Below, piece by piece: positions 13,531 through 25,376 of a stretch of 64,000 nucleotides of DNA (position 1 is the first letter of the stretch; each line of letters opens with the position of its first letter). The stretch spans positions 1,704,001 through 1,768,000 of the forward strand of contig NC_134422.1 in assembly GCF_030867145.1 (NCBI RefSeq). The letters are read 5' to 3'. Source of the DNA: Opisthocomus hoazin. Its lineage: Eukaryota; Chordata; Aves; Opisthocomiformes; Opisthocomidae. The notes beneath the pieces are model-generated. The model did no database searches and was not told the DNA's origin. It saw only the letters and a list, made by a program, of their open reading frames with translations. The translations under genes were made by a program, and so were the position numbers.

Positions 13531-14340
13531 AGAGGGAGCGGCACGGCACCGGGACGGGGGAGACTCAGCAGCATGGCACCGGGATGGAGGAGATGGAGCA
13601 GCACGGCACCGGGACGGAGGAGATGGAGCAGCACGGCACCGGGACGAAGGAGATGGAGCAGCATGGCACGGGGATGAAGGAGATGGAGCAGCACGGCACC
13701 GGGATGGAGGAGATGGAGCAGCACGGCACCGGGACGGAGGAGATGGAGCAGCACGGCACCGGGACGAAGGAGATGGAGCAGCATGGCACGGGGATGAAGG
13801 AGATGGAGCAGCACGGCACCGGGATGGAGGAGATGGAGCAGCACGGCACCGGGACGGAGGAGATGGAGCAGCACGGCACCGGGACGAAGGAGATGGAGCA
13901 GCATGGCACGGGGATGAAGGAGATGGAGCAGCACGGCACCGGGATGGAGGAGATGGAGTAGCACGGCACCGGGATGGAGGAGATGGAGCAGCACGGCACC
14001 GGGATGGAGGAGATGGAACAGCACGGCACCGGGATGGAGGAGATGGAGCAGCATGGCACCGGGATGGAGGAGATGGAGCAGCATGGCACCGGGATGAAGG
14101 AGATGGAGCAGCACGGCACCGGGATGGAGGAGATGGAGCAGCATGGCACCGGGATGAAGGAGATGGAGCAGCACGGCACCGGGATGGAGGAGATGGAGCA
14201 GCATGGCACCGGGACGGAGGAGATGGAGCAGCACGGCACCAGGATGAAGGAGATGGAGCAGCACGGCACCGGGACGGAGGAGATGGAGCAGCACGGCACC
14301 GGGATGGAGAAGGCAGAGTGGCACAGCACCGGGACGAAGA
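13531..14340. repeat. 30-bp minisatellite, 27 units without indels, with 120-bp higher-order period
   Basis: Exactly 810 bp, i.e. 27 units of 30 bp (AGATGGAGCAGCACGGCACC then GGGACGGAGG), with substitutions only. From about 13591 to 13958 four-unit blocks of 120 bp repeat identically about three times; from 13959 on the order changes. A C-to-T change at 13959 makes a TAG in one frame. Five of the six frames remain mostly open because the unit length is divisible by 3 and few stops arise. Confidence 0.97.
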
Positions 14341-16930
14341 TGCTGCCCTGGTCCAGCCTTGGTGATGGCGTGCAGCACCCACTCTCCTTTCATTACTACC
14401 ATCTCCTCAGCGCAAATTCTCTTTTATTTCTTTCATTTTAGCTACTTTAATTTCCTGCCTGTCATGGCAAATGCAGACAGAAGGGAACTAAGACGCCCGT
14501 TGGAGCTGATATCTCACACAGGCTTAAAAATAAGGAGCAGCCCCGTTAGCTGAAGGGATATTACGATGGGGACACAAGAGCAGAAGGGATGTCTTTACCC
14601 TCGCTGCCTCGCTGGGAAAGCGAGGTCCGAGTTCTTCCCCAGCTCCGGGAGCTGAAGTGAGGAGCGGAAGGGTTCACCCAGAGGCAATGGGCTGAAAGAA
14701 CCTTAGGCATGATTTTACAGTGTAAAAAATGTAAATGTACATGCACATAAAATCTCCCTTCTGTTTTGTGCTTTGTTCGTGGATATACCATGAAATAAAT
14801 AATGAATCAGTGGTCCCTGATCTGGTTTGTTCCTGGGTGACGAAAGCTGGCGTGTAAACAAACCAACAAATTGGGAAACGGGAGGAAGAGCAGCAGAAAA
14901 TCATCAGGTGCCCGAAGAAACTTATCAAGAAATAAATACACATTTAAAGAAAAATATGCATTCTTGGACAAAGGAGTGGAAACAAGAATGCAGAATGTGT
15001 GATACAGGATAACCTGCTGGGGCAGAAAATGGTTTGGAGATGAGCTCTGTCCAGAAAAGATGGGCTGGGCTGGAGGAGTCCAGAATGGAATCGAGAAATT
15101 TTGCTGGTTTGTAGGAAAATCTTGAGAAAGAGAAATATTAGGCTGTAGAATAATCTCTATAGGGAAGATATACAACTTCTTTTACATGTGACTGTTACTC
15201 CAAACTTGAGACTATATTCCCTGTGGGATATTGCTGCGCTTGCAAGAAGCTGGACATGGCCCTCTAACATGAGCTCTCCCTCGCTGTCTGATTAAATTCC
15301 CCCGTTAAGCTAATCACTGTGTATCGCTGGAGCTACGGGAATGAATAGTGCCAGTCATGCTGGAAATACTAATTGCACGTAAGGACTACTCAAAGGTTTC
15401 CAAGCAAAGAAAACAAGCTGAATTAAACTCAGCAATTTCAGGTAGCGGAGGGAAAAAAGCAGTTTTCGTTAAGGCACGCCCCTGCAGAGCACCGCTGGCT
15501 GTTTGGCAGCGAGGGAGAGGTTTCAAATCCTGCCACCAATTCGGGTATTTGGGTGCGTGTAATGGAACTGCCACTCAAAGCTTTCAAAACATACGCTCAG
15601 TGCTTGACAAATCCATTCAAACTTTCATGAAGACCCCAACGTGGTTAACGAAAGCTGCGTTTCCCTTTCCCTCTGCCAAACGCGAAGGTGGAGCTGCTGC
15701 AGAGCAGACGCCCGAGGTGGAGGAGGTCACTGAGGCTGGTCGGAGCTTTTCCCCCCAGACGAGCCCACGTTGCTGTCATACTCAAGCCACCTCTCTGTCT
15801 CACAGTGTTAGAAGAGGCAGAAGGATCAGGCTGATGCTCGTTCGCTTGCAGAGATGCCCCGTCACCTAACGACCCTCGCTTCCCATCCACGTGTACCAAT
15901 ATTAATCCCATCAGCGAGTACTCCCCAGTTCCAGCTCTCTGGTTTTCACTGGGCGCAAACCTCCTTGGCGTGCCTGTGCCATGCCAGAAAAGAGGAAAAA
16001 ACACATTGTCTGAAGTAATTTTGTTCTTTGCACACTCCATGTACTTGCTGTCACTTTTCCTCCTTTTCCAGTGGTACACCGTGACCGCTTTTATACGTAA
16101 GTAACATCTTGAACAAAGAATATCCACGGGATGTTCTTTAAGCAAGAAATGAATTACCTTAGGAAAAAAATACAGAACTACTGGAAAATGGAGCACAGCT
16201 AATGATACCTAACGTTTGTCGTATCTCGGACAGAAAATGAAAATACGTACATTAATTAAAAGCAGGCTTTAGGGAAAATATTAGTAACTTGTGCCTAAAG
16301 GCTTCCAGGGAGATCCGTGGTACTGCGGCGGGGCTGTACGGCAGGGCGGTGCGGTCAATGTGGCTGAACGCGCGGGGCTCGGCCAGACGTGGGACGGCAG
16401 CTCCTCGCCCTCGGAGAGGGGCGAGAAGCACGAGACCTCGCGGGGGACTGGGGAGACTCCATCTACCTGGGGCTCTGTGGGACGCGGGCAAGACTTCAGC
16501 TCCTGGCCAAACGCCACGATTTAAATAGACCCTACTTATCCACCCTCCGTGGATAAATCACAACCCCGCGCTCCGTCCAGTGGCTTCCCCATTTTGGAAA
16601 AGGGTGGATGAAGGAAGAAAAACCACAATTTCACGTATTCCACCAAAGCTCTGTCAATGCTGGCGAGTGCTGCCCGTGGCACGGACCCTGCCGATGGGAG
16701 TTCGACTGCACCTGTAGGGAGCGTGAAGTTAGCCTGTAAAAACACATTTAATAGAAGATTGCTGCCAATTATTGACATTCTGCCATTTGCAAACTGGGAT
16801 CCGGGAGCGTCTAAAGCACTGTGCTATTTTTAACTTTCATGAGAGGGCCGTGCAGCGATGTTAACGTCCCATTACTGCCGTGGCTCAACACCACGTACCA
16901 CACATCCAGGGCTTGTAACCAGCTTTGCTG
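14341..16930. other. Intergenic DNA, no gene recognised
   Basis: Mostly unique and moderately AT-rich DNA. Open frames up to about 180 codons give no recognisable domain. No CR1, tRNA or tandem repeat was identified. Confidence 0.5.
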
Positions 16931-17757
16931 TCACAGAATCACAGAATCACAGAATAGTAGGGGTTGGCAGGGCCCTCTGTGGGTCACCCAGCCCAACCCC
17001 CTGCCCAAGCAGGGTCACCCAGAGCAGGCTGCACAGGACCTTGTCCAGGCGGGGCTGGAATATCTCCAGAGAAGGAGACTCCACAGCCTCCCTGGGCAGC
17101 CTGGGCCAGGGCTCCGTCACCCTCCAAGGGAAGAAGTTCTTCCTCATGTTCAGACGGAACTTCCTGTGCCTCAGTTTGTGCCACTGGGCACCACTGAAAA
17201 GAGTCTGGCCCCGTCCTCCTGACACCCACCCTGCAGATATTTATAAGCATTTATTAGGTCCCGTCGCAGCCTTCGCTTCTCCAGGCTGAACAAGCCCAGC
17301 TCCCTCAGCCTCTCCTCGTAGGAGAGATGATCCAGTCCCCTCCTCATCCTTTTAGCCCTCCACTGGACTCTCTCCAGTAGCTCTTCATCTTTCTTGAACT
17401 GGGGAGCCCAGAACTGGACACAGGACTCCAGATGGGGCCTCACCAGGGCAGTGTAGAGGGGAAGGAGAACCTCCCTCGCCCTGCTGGCCACACTCTTCTT
17501 GATGCACCCCAGGATCCCATTGGCTTTCTTGGCAGCCAGGGCACGCTGCTGGCTCATGGTCACCCTGTCGTCCACCAGGACACCCAGGTCCCTCTCTGCA
17601 GAGCTGCTCTCCAGCAGCTCAGCCCCAGCCTGTACTGATGCATGAGGTTGTTCCTCCCCAGGTTCAGGACCCTGCATTTGCCTTTGTTGAACCTCATCAG
17701 GTTCCTCTCTGCCCAGCTTTCCAGCCTATCCAGGTCACGCTGAATGGCATGGCCCCA
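16931..17757 (-). mobile_element. CR1 LINE 3' fragment (about 0.83 kb)
   Basis: Minus-strand CR1 with three intact CACAGAAT octamers at its 3' end (16931). It extends further 5' than most copies here, into the block that encodes ...[21 protein letters not shown] residues near the end of the reverse transcriptase ORF. A short deletion removes part of the block before GGGCACCACTG. Confidence 0.94.
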
Positions 17758-19060
17758 CGCTGTCCAGTGGGGCAAGGAGATAACAGCTGGTTTCGTTTCT
17801 CAGCAGTGTTGCAAAGATTCGTTCCTCTCATGGATTAAAAAAGGGGGTTTTAGCAAGACACCAGCCTCTTGGAAAACGCGAGCTGCCGTTGATTCAGCCT
17901 AGTGCTTTGAGATAAAGCCCTAAAATAATTTGCCCTGCTCTTAACATAGGTAAGCAGGATCAATAGCCCCTGCTTTAGCAAGGGAGCTGGGGTGCGAGAG
18001 GCAATCAGGCGGTGGTGGACCACATCAGGTTCCTGGCCAGGAGCATACTTCTTCATTTATTCTTGAAAATTTTATGTCAAAATGCCAAATGAATCCTGAC
18101 AACCCTCACGTGCCCAGAGTGTACACCACGGTGAAACAGCCCGAGTCATTGCTGCGCTGTCCCTCAGAGCCAGAGCACGCTCATCCTCAGCTTTGCTGCT
18201 TGGACCGCTCCGTGGACCGCCAGGAAGGAGGTTTCACCGCAGCGTGCGTGGGATACAGCGCTCAATCAGAGAAACAATGATCGATTTAATAATGAAGTGG
18301 GAGTTTTGTTGTTTCCAGAAGATTTGAAACACACTTTTTTAATAGCAAAGCACGGCGAAGGGGTTTATGACTTCCAGCGAGCAGCATTTCTCATTGCAGG
18401 GCCAGGACACAGTATGTCTAAACTGCCCTGGGCAGATACCGCCTTAATGCTGGAGAGCTTCCAGGAAGGAAGTTTCCGCCATTTCCCTGGATAACCCATC
18501 CCAGATTTTCCCATCACAAAGCAATTTTCCTAACCTCGGGCATCTTGACTGCAAACTGCCGGTTTTCCATGATCCATCCGCAGCAGCCTGGGAAAATAAC
18601 GGGTCATGCCCTTCCTTGAGTCACGTGCCCGCTATTGGGTGGAAAACCAAAACTGCTTCTCATCCAATTCTGATATTTCTTCAGACGAGAAATTTTTCAT
18701 GGGTTATTTTCTGTTTGGTAGAAAGGTTCAAAGGGAACATTTACCAGGCAGTAATTTATTTAGAAGCAAGGATGGGCACAGCAGAGAAGACTAACGGCAG
18801 GACACCATGCTGACAAAGACTCCCAGAGTGGAGGAGCATTCCTGTCCTTCCTCCACCCCTGTGATGGTGCCTCCTCCTCCTCGCTCGCTACTCATTGCAG
18901 GTCCCCAAAGCCCTCAGCCCCACACCATCCTCCAGCTGCACAAGCCCTTTTCATATTTTAAATCATGAGCACCAGTGGGCGTGGAGACGAGTGGATGTTC
19001 CCATTTCTTTCCCACTACCTCGCTGAAGAAGGAAGCCCCAAAGCAAAGCACTTGGCGGTC
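17758..19060. other. Intergenic DNA, no gene recognised
   Basis: Unique, moderately AT-rich DNA. Nothing coding or structural was recognised. Confidence 0.5.
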
Positions 19061-19103
19061 AAGAGGTCCCTTCCAACTCCTACCATTCTGTGATTCTGTG
19101 ATC
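19061..19103 (+). mobile_element. Very short CR1 3' tail
   Basis: About 40 bp matching the CR1 terminus: AGAGGTCCCTTCCAACTCC, then CATTCTGTGATTCTGTGAT. Confidence 0.8.
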
Positions 19104-19826
19104 CCCCAGAGCCATCGCTCTCCTGAAGAGCTGCCTCCGTTACCAACACCTCAGAGAAGTCAGCCAGGCCAGGATTGCTTGGGGAGCAGAAGGAAGCAGT
19201 GACAAATTTTGCCTATCTCAAAAAAAATACAGTTCTTTGTCTTCTCCAGAAGATACCAATCAGTGCACACTGAGGTAAGTAGCTCTGATTCATACTTTAA
19301 CAAGCCTATAAGTCTTGGAAAGAGCTTGCCAAGGAGCAGTAAGCTCATCGTTGGAGGTGATAACGTCTCTGAAGGTGTGTACTAGAGCAGAAGTATTAAA
19401 CATCATAATCTGTGTATTCAGGTACCACGGAGAGACCAGTTTCACCATTCTGCCTTCTCTTAGTTCATCCATTTTTTAATTAGGTTGTGTCTAGACAAAT
19501 ATCAAATACGGAGTTTAATTTGTTTCCAGTCTATGGAGGTTCAGCCCGACTGTTCCAATGGCTCATTCTCCTCGAGGTTCAGAAATTACACGCGATTTTT
19601 GTCTGAACGTACCTCATGTCACTCATGGACTTCTTTGTGTCTTTTTGTTTTTTTTCTACAGAGGAAGGCTCTACATTACCGACTTCCATTTCAAGTGTGA
19701 GACTTTAAGCCGTGGACTTTCTTTCAATTAACCAAAAGACACTTTTTTGATAGTGTAATTGTGCAAATAGCACTGACCTGAACCTTTGCCAACTAATCAG
19801 TATTTTTTTTTTTACATTGGGACGTT
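19104..19826. other. Intergenic DNA, no gene recognised
   Basis: Unique AT-rich DNA with T runs near 19650 and 19802-19813. No gene was seen. Confidence 0.5.
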
Positions 19827-19886
19827 AGAACTGGACACAATGTTCCAGCCGCAGCCTCACCAAAGCAGACACAGAGGTGACACAAC
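19827..19886 (-). mobile_element. Old internal CR1 fragment
   Basis: AGAACTGGACACAATGTTCC followed by GCAGCCTCACCAAAGCAGA resembles the internal CR1 block seen intact at 17407-17450, but it is strongly diverged. This would be an old copy without its 3' end. Confidence 0.55.
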
Positions 19887-22800
19887 CTCTCTGCCCCATA
19901 AATCCATATTCTCTTTAAAAAAGCGTATGGATGCCAGTTGTTCTTTTGATCCCAATGTCACACTTCACACCTACCTTCAGCTGATTCAATCGCAGTGACA
20001 TAGAAACCCCTTCAAAATCCCAGTTCCAAGGCCAGACTCCAAGAGGCTAGAAGTGGACTCTACTTTCTTCATCCTTATATACACTTTCCATGTTAAACAA
20101 TATCAAAATGTACGTTGCATGAAGGGTGAAGTTTGATTAATAACATCTATCTTTTATAAAGCCATGTAGATCAGCAATGGTTGTATCGGTCTTTTGTAAT
20201 CCATGATTTCAAAGTTTTGCCGCTCCCCTCTCATGACTGGGATGGATGGATGGATGGATGGATGGATGGATAGACAGACAGACGGTTGACTGACATGCAC
20301 GTGATTGGCAGGGGTGCTCCTCGCAGACTCTCAAAGCCCTGGCACAGTGTCGATGTGAATTTTCATTTTATACCTCTGGGGCTCTCCAAGCAGGCTAGAG
20401 CTCATTCAAGCAACATTAGGAGCGCTTAGCTTGTTCTTTATGTATTTTCGGAACAAATTTGTTTAACATTTTTGCCTTCACTCCCCGTGACTAACAGCTG
20501 TGTTGTTCCTATCTAGTAATCTAGTAACAATACCATAGATAGTATTCTTTCTTTTACTAAAACACTTGTTGTAAAAAGCCTTGCTGCACTTATTTCTGCT
20601 TGCTGCCTCTCTCCCCTTTACTTCTTTATTTCACCAGAGTGCTTTTTTTCCAATTTTTACAGTAAACATACAGGTTTTTTATTTATGAATGGCTTGTATG
20701 TAGCTGTTCTCACTCACCCTTATAGGTCAAGATCATTTTTCTAGTGTTGTATGTGGAACTGGTCCCGACAGCAGTCCTGCAGCCCGTGCTGAAAAGGGAA
20801 GTGAAACCTGCCCACCATGTCCCTCCAGCTGGCCTGGGGCAGAGCTGCCCCACGCCTGTGAGGGTTTTCCCTTCAGCTGTAGAGCGGCGGCCACCCCGTC
20901 CTCTCTCTCACCTCCAGCTGCTGCCAGTCTCCAGCTTCCTTCCAGGGAAGACGAAGACGAAACATCTGGCCAGTTGTGCGCCTGTGGACATCCCCTTGCT
21001 GCCTTAAACATCTCCAGTCACGTCCCTGCTGCAGAAGCTTTGAACACAGCCATTAGGCTCTTCCCAATCACCCTGGCATTTGGAGGTCTGTAAAAAAATG
21101 CTTCCCTTGGCAATATTTGAGCACTGAGATTAATCCACACCTGATACGTCCCTGATTCTCCAGCTGCAATTTAGTACTGCAGCTGCAAGACAGGGATGAC
21201 ACACTACTATATTTCTTATCTTAGAAATGTGCGGTGTCTAACACGATCTCTGTGGTGTGATTATTTTATTTCAGAAAAAAATTTATTCCTTCCAAATCTA
21301 AAAGAAGAAATGAATTACCAAGCAGAAAGTAAGACCGTCATGTATTGCTTATGAAAAAAACCAAAATGCAACACAAAATTTGGACCATAATTACAGACTT
21401 GTGTTACACTTACAAGTCATACTTTGTTCTCTTCTGATATATTTTTAGAGAAATGATGGATAAGATGGAAATTCAATCCAGCACAGCATTGACTTAATGA
21501 GACCATAAAGCAGACACATTGCATTGGTATAACCACTTGATAGGAGGATAGCACAAAGTACCTATAACAACATGCTGGAGGCAGAGTTAATTTAAGAGTC
21601 ATCACACATTCAGCCACCCTGAGTGCAGCTGCCCTCATTTAAGTGGTGAAAGCCCCAGCTCTGTGGTGCGGTGATTTTGTATGGAATAGAAATCCAACAT
21701 TGGAAAATGGAAAAACATGAAAGCCAAGTAGTAAAACAGCTCACAGGAGTGGGAGATTCACTGTTGAAAGAGAAACGATAGACTGATCTCAAGGTGATGG
21801 ATAGTCACACTTACGTACTGGGCATTCTTCCAAGGAGTAACAATCCTGGAAAAATTCTGCCTGGAGAGAAGGACGTCTACGGCATAGCCCTGGGTCCTTG
21901 CAATGAGTCATCTCGCAGGGCAAGAGGAGATGCGAAAGGGTCTGAATGAGTCTCTGTTAGTGCTCCGAGAGCTGAAAGTGGCAGTCCTTAAATGGAGAGA
22001 AAAATGGTGGTGGATGTGCAGGCTCAGGAGGGCTGGAGAGCTTTGCCTTTTATAGCTGATGATGCCTCTGGCCTCTCTAAGAGGCTCCTACTTTTAGCCC
22101 TTAATTTCCTTCACATCCACAAAAAGGTATCACCCGGGAGAGGTCCTGCTAAATGGAAGCTGGAAATTGGGGCGGCGGGCATCAGAGACAAGATGCCACC
22201 TCTCATCTCTGCAGTGTGGGCTCCGGGCCACAGCAGCACCTCCTGCTTTTTCCTACAAACACTCCAGAGATGCACTTTTCCCCCCACCCTGGAAAGCCAC
22301 CCCTAGAGCGCTGGGGTGCAGCAACACCCCAACGCTGATCCCACCAAAGCAGTATGGGCTGTGGTACCCTGAGGATTCAATGTTACAGTCCTGGATGGAA
22401 CCGCTTCTCTTAATGGCAAATATAAATACACAAATTGTGGTAGGAGTGGTAAAGTCTAGCTGTATCTTGTCTATAATAATGATTTATCTCCTGCACCACA
22501 CTGCTGGAGAAGCAGGAGGTGGCATCGGGGCGGCTGTGTGTGCACCCCATTGCTCCCTGGGCTTGCATGGGGCCATGCCTGGTGCCCGGCAGAAACGCAA
22601 CTCCACACTCAAGTATTCCTACTCACTTTTCTCCTTGATTTTACGCAGTTATTAAAAGGACCACGGTTTTCAGCAAGAACAACTTAAAAAAAAAAAATCC
22701 CCACCACCACCAAAAAATACCCCAAAAAGTTGCATGGTTCCATCACGCCGGGAGCCGTCTCGCCGATGCTCGTGGCAGTCCCAAGCGATGCTCCCATGTG

Positions 22801-23480
22801 CGGAGGCCCTGCAAGGCTACTGAAAATTACTGCTGTTTCTACTCTCCCTTTGGCATTTTTAGTACTAATTAAGCTCTCACACATTAAAGTATCTGCAATT
22901 TTTTGCACTGCCTTTGCTGGTAACGATACAGAGCACCCGTAGCTAGCAGTGCATAAAAAGCTTTAATTTGTCTCTCCTTCATTAGCTTTATGTCGCTGCT
23001 CGTAACCGAGCTTCTGTAGTTACCAGAGAAGCACTTCTCACTCTCCTCTGCCTGTGCAGGACAGACCCACACTGAGCAATCTGTTGAAATTTAAATCAGC
23101 TGAAATGATCTGACCTGCTCAATTGAGAAATACGTTCACTGGTACTTTTGCTCTTTGACAGATATCAATAATAAAAAATAAAGCAGGTATGTACGCATTT
23201 AAAAACCAAAAAGCTAGACTGCCGCAGGGCAGAGCCTGGAGCCCCCGGGGAGGTGCCCTGATGCCACCCAGGTTGGTACAGAAGGGAACAACGGGAAACC
23301 TGTCCTGTGCTCTGTCATTTGGAAATCATCCTCTGCCAACAGCAGCGAACAATAAATAATTAGACAGAAACAAAGACAAACAGCGTTTAAGCATCATGGT
23401 TGGTCCAGCATCGCTCCAGTGCTGCCCACTGCCTCGTGGTCAGTCGCTCCTTCTGCCCTTGGGGTGAGGACTGGTGGGAG
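19887..23480. other. Intergenic DNA with one short tetranucleotide repeat
   Basis: Mostly unique AT-rich sequence. The only simple repeat of note is the GGAT run at 20240-20284. Several A-rich runs occur (e.g. 22685-22697). No gene was recognised. Confidence 0.5.
20240..20284. repeat. (GGAT)n microsatellite passing into (GACA)n
   Basis: About seven GGAT/GATG units are followed by GATAGACAGACAGACG, a compound tetranucleotide repeat. Confidence 0.92.
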
Positions 23481-23528
23481 TCATAGAATCATTTAGGCTG
23501 GAAAGGACCTTTAAGATGATCGAGTCAC
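23481..23528 (-). mobile_element. Short CR1 3' tail of a second subfamily
   Basis: TCATAGAATCATTTAGGCTGG followed by AAAGGACCTTTAAGATGAT matches the terminus of the CR1 subfamily with TAGAATCAT octamers and 'AAGAYCATC' rather than the GGGGTTGG type. Confidence 0.8.
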
Positions 23529-23785
23529 CCGGGGAAGTTCCTCCCCTGGAAGACCACGGGGCACCGGAGTGCTTCAGCCATCGCACAGCATGAGCAGAAG
23601 GTCCTCTGACGACCAAGCAGGGTCAGTCTGGGGTGATGAGGGACCGTCTTCTTTCAGGGAGATCAGGGAAGGAGCAGATAGTGTGGTATAACCAGGGAAT
23701 GGAGGCATGGGAAAAGAAATAAGTAAAATATCCTCTTAGCTCTAGCTGAAGTTCTGAGCAACTCCAAGGACTTACCGAGAAGCGG
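23529..23785. other. Short spacer between two CR1 copies
   Basis: Unique DNA. No feature was recognised. Confidence 0.4.
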
Positions 23786-24016
23786 TTCAGTTCCATCTGA
23801 ATACGAGGAAGAATTTCTTTCCTCTGAGGGTGACGGAGCACTGGAACAGGCTGCCCAGGGAGGCTGTGGAGTCTCCTTCTCTGTAGATACTCAAGACCCG
23901 CCTGGACAAGGTCCTCTACAACCTACTGTAGGTGACCCTGCTTCGGCAGGAGGGTTGGACTAGATGACCCAGAGAGGTCCCTTCCAACCCCGACCATTCT
24001 GTGATTCTGTGATTCC
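23786..24016 (+). mobile_element. CR1 LINE 3' fragment
   Basis: Plus-strand copy with GAGGGTGACGGAGCACTGG, GGTGACCCTGCTTCGGCAGG and a clean ATTCTGTG tail at 23997-24014. It is somewhat more diverged than the copies near RPRM. Its 3' end faces that of the copy at 24853, about 840 bp away. Confidence 0.94.
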
Positions 24017-24852
24017 TACTGACTCTTGGCAAGGTTGAGGGGTTTATGGAGGGAAGAAATAACGGGGCATTATCTCCCTCAGTCAATCTCCAAAGCCCCT
24101 TCCCTCGGGCCGTATCACAAGGAAAGTGAAACACCTCCAAATCAGCTCCCAGCCATCTCCTGTACATGACAAAAGGAACGTGCCAGATGATAGCACAACA
24201 AGGCTGTCATATATTGCTGTTTAAAGACGGACACTGTGCTACGAAAAGGCTTCAACCACCTGTTTGTGACTCTAGCGCGAGTTTTGCCATTCTCCCTCCA
24301 AATCCCAAGGCAGATTAGTAGGGAGAATTAATTTTCTTCGGGCCTTTGTACTTCCACCACCACATGATCTGTCTCTGCGTTTCTTTTTCGTCTGGCCTTT
24401 CCTTCCGATTCATTAACCCACAATAGGTGGTGAGAGAACCAGGGAGCGAACAAAGCTCCCGCTTGGAGCCAGGCGCCGGTCCTTTCTGAAGGGGTCGTTA
24501 CTGGGACAGGAGGACAAGACGCGATTCAGAAAGTTAAAGGTATAATTAAATGAAATTGAGTTTGGTAGATTTGTGAGATAATAAGAAGAAAACCCCACAT
24601 TCATTTAGCAAACAAGAGCTGGCTTAAATATTTAGAAGAGGCAGACAGTCTGTGTGCGCAATGTTTTCACAGGTAAAGCTGCTGCTACTAATTCATAACA
24701 TTACAGATGAACCTGTCACCAGAGCTGACACTGCTGATTAAACTCTGTATTCCCTCCGGAGCCATACCAATATCAGCTATATTAAATCTGTATTTAAAAT
24801 AGGCTCTTTCACGCGGGGGCGAGAGAAATGGCTCAGCACGTTGGTAACAGAT
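24017..24852. other. Intergenic DNA, no gene recognised
   Basis: Unique, AT-richer spacer between two convergent CR1 copies. Nothing was recognised. Confidence 0.5.
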
Positions 24853-25376
24853 TCACAGAATCACAGAATAGTAGGGGTTGGAAGGGACCTCTGTGGGTCA
24901 TCTAGTCCAACCCTCCTGCTGAAGCAGGGTCACCTACAGCAGGCTGCACAGGACCTTGTCCAGGCGGGTCTTGAATATCTCCAGAGAAGGAGACTCCACA
25001 ACCTCCCTGGGCAGCCTGGGCCAGGGCTCCGGCACCCTCAGAGGGAAGAAGTTCTTCCTCATGTTCAGACAGAACTTCCTGTGCCTCAGTTTGTGCCCAT
25101 TGCCCCTTGTCCTGTCGCTGGGCACCACTGAAAAGAGCTTGGGCCCATCCTCCTGACACCCACCCCCTTCAGATATTTATAAGCATTTCTAAGGTCCCCT
25201 CGCAGCCTTCTCTTCTTCAGGCTGAACAAGCCCAGCTCCCTCAGCCTCTCCTCGTAGGGGAGATGTTCCAGTCCCCTCCTCATCCTCGCAGCCCTGCGCT
25301 GGACTCTCTCCAGTAGCTCTTCATCTTTCTTGAACTGGGGAGCCCAGAACTGGACACAGTACTCCAGATGGGGCCT
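24853..25376 (-). mobile_element. CR1 LINE 3' fragment
   Basis: Minus-strand copy with CACAGAATCACAGAATAG at its 3' end. It is of the subfamily with GGTCATCTAGTCCAACCC and is truncated at the ACTCCAGATGGGGCC block. Confidence 0.94.

Noticed and set aside
11368..14340. CRISPR-like regular repeats
   Set aside because: Both arrays consist of directly adjoining units with no unique spacers. The context is an animal genome with no cas genes.
13381..14441. Long open frames on both strands through the 30-bp array
   Set aside because: Five frames are open at once because the unit length is a multiple of 3. This is expected of the repeat and not evidence for a gene.
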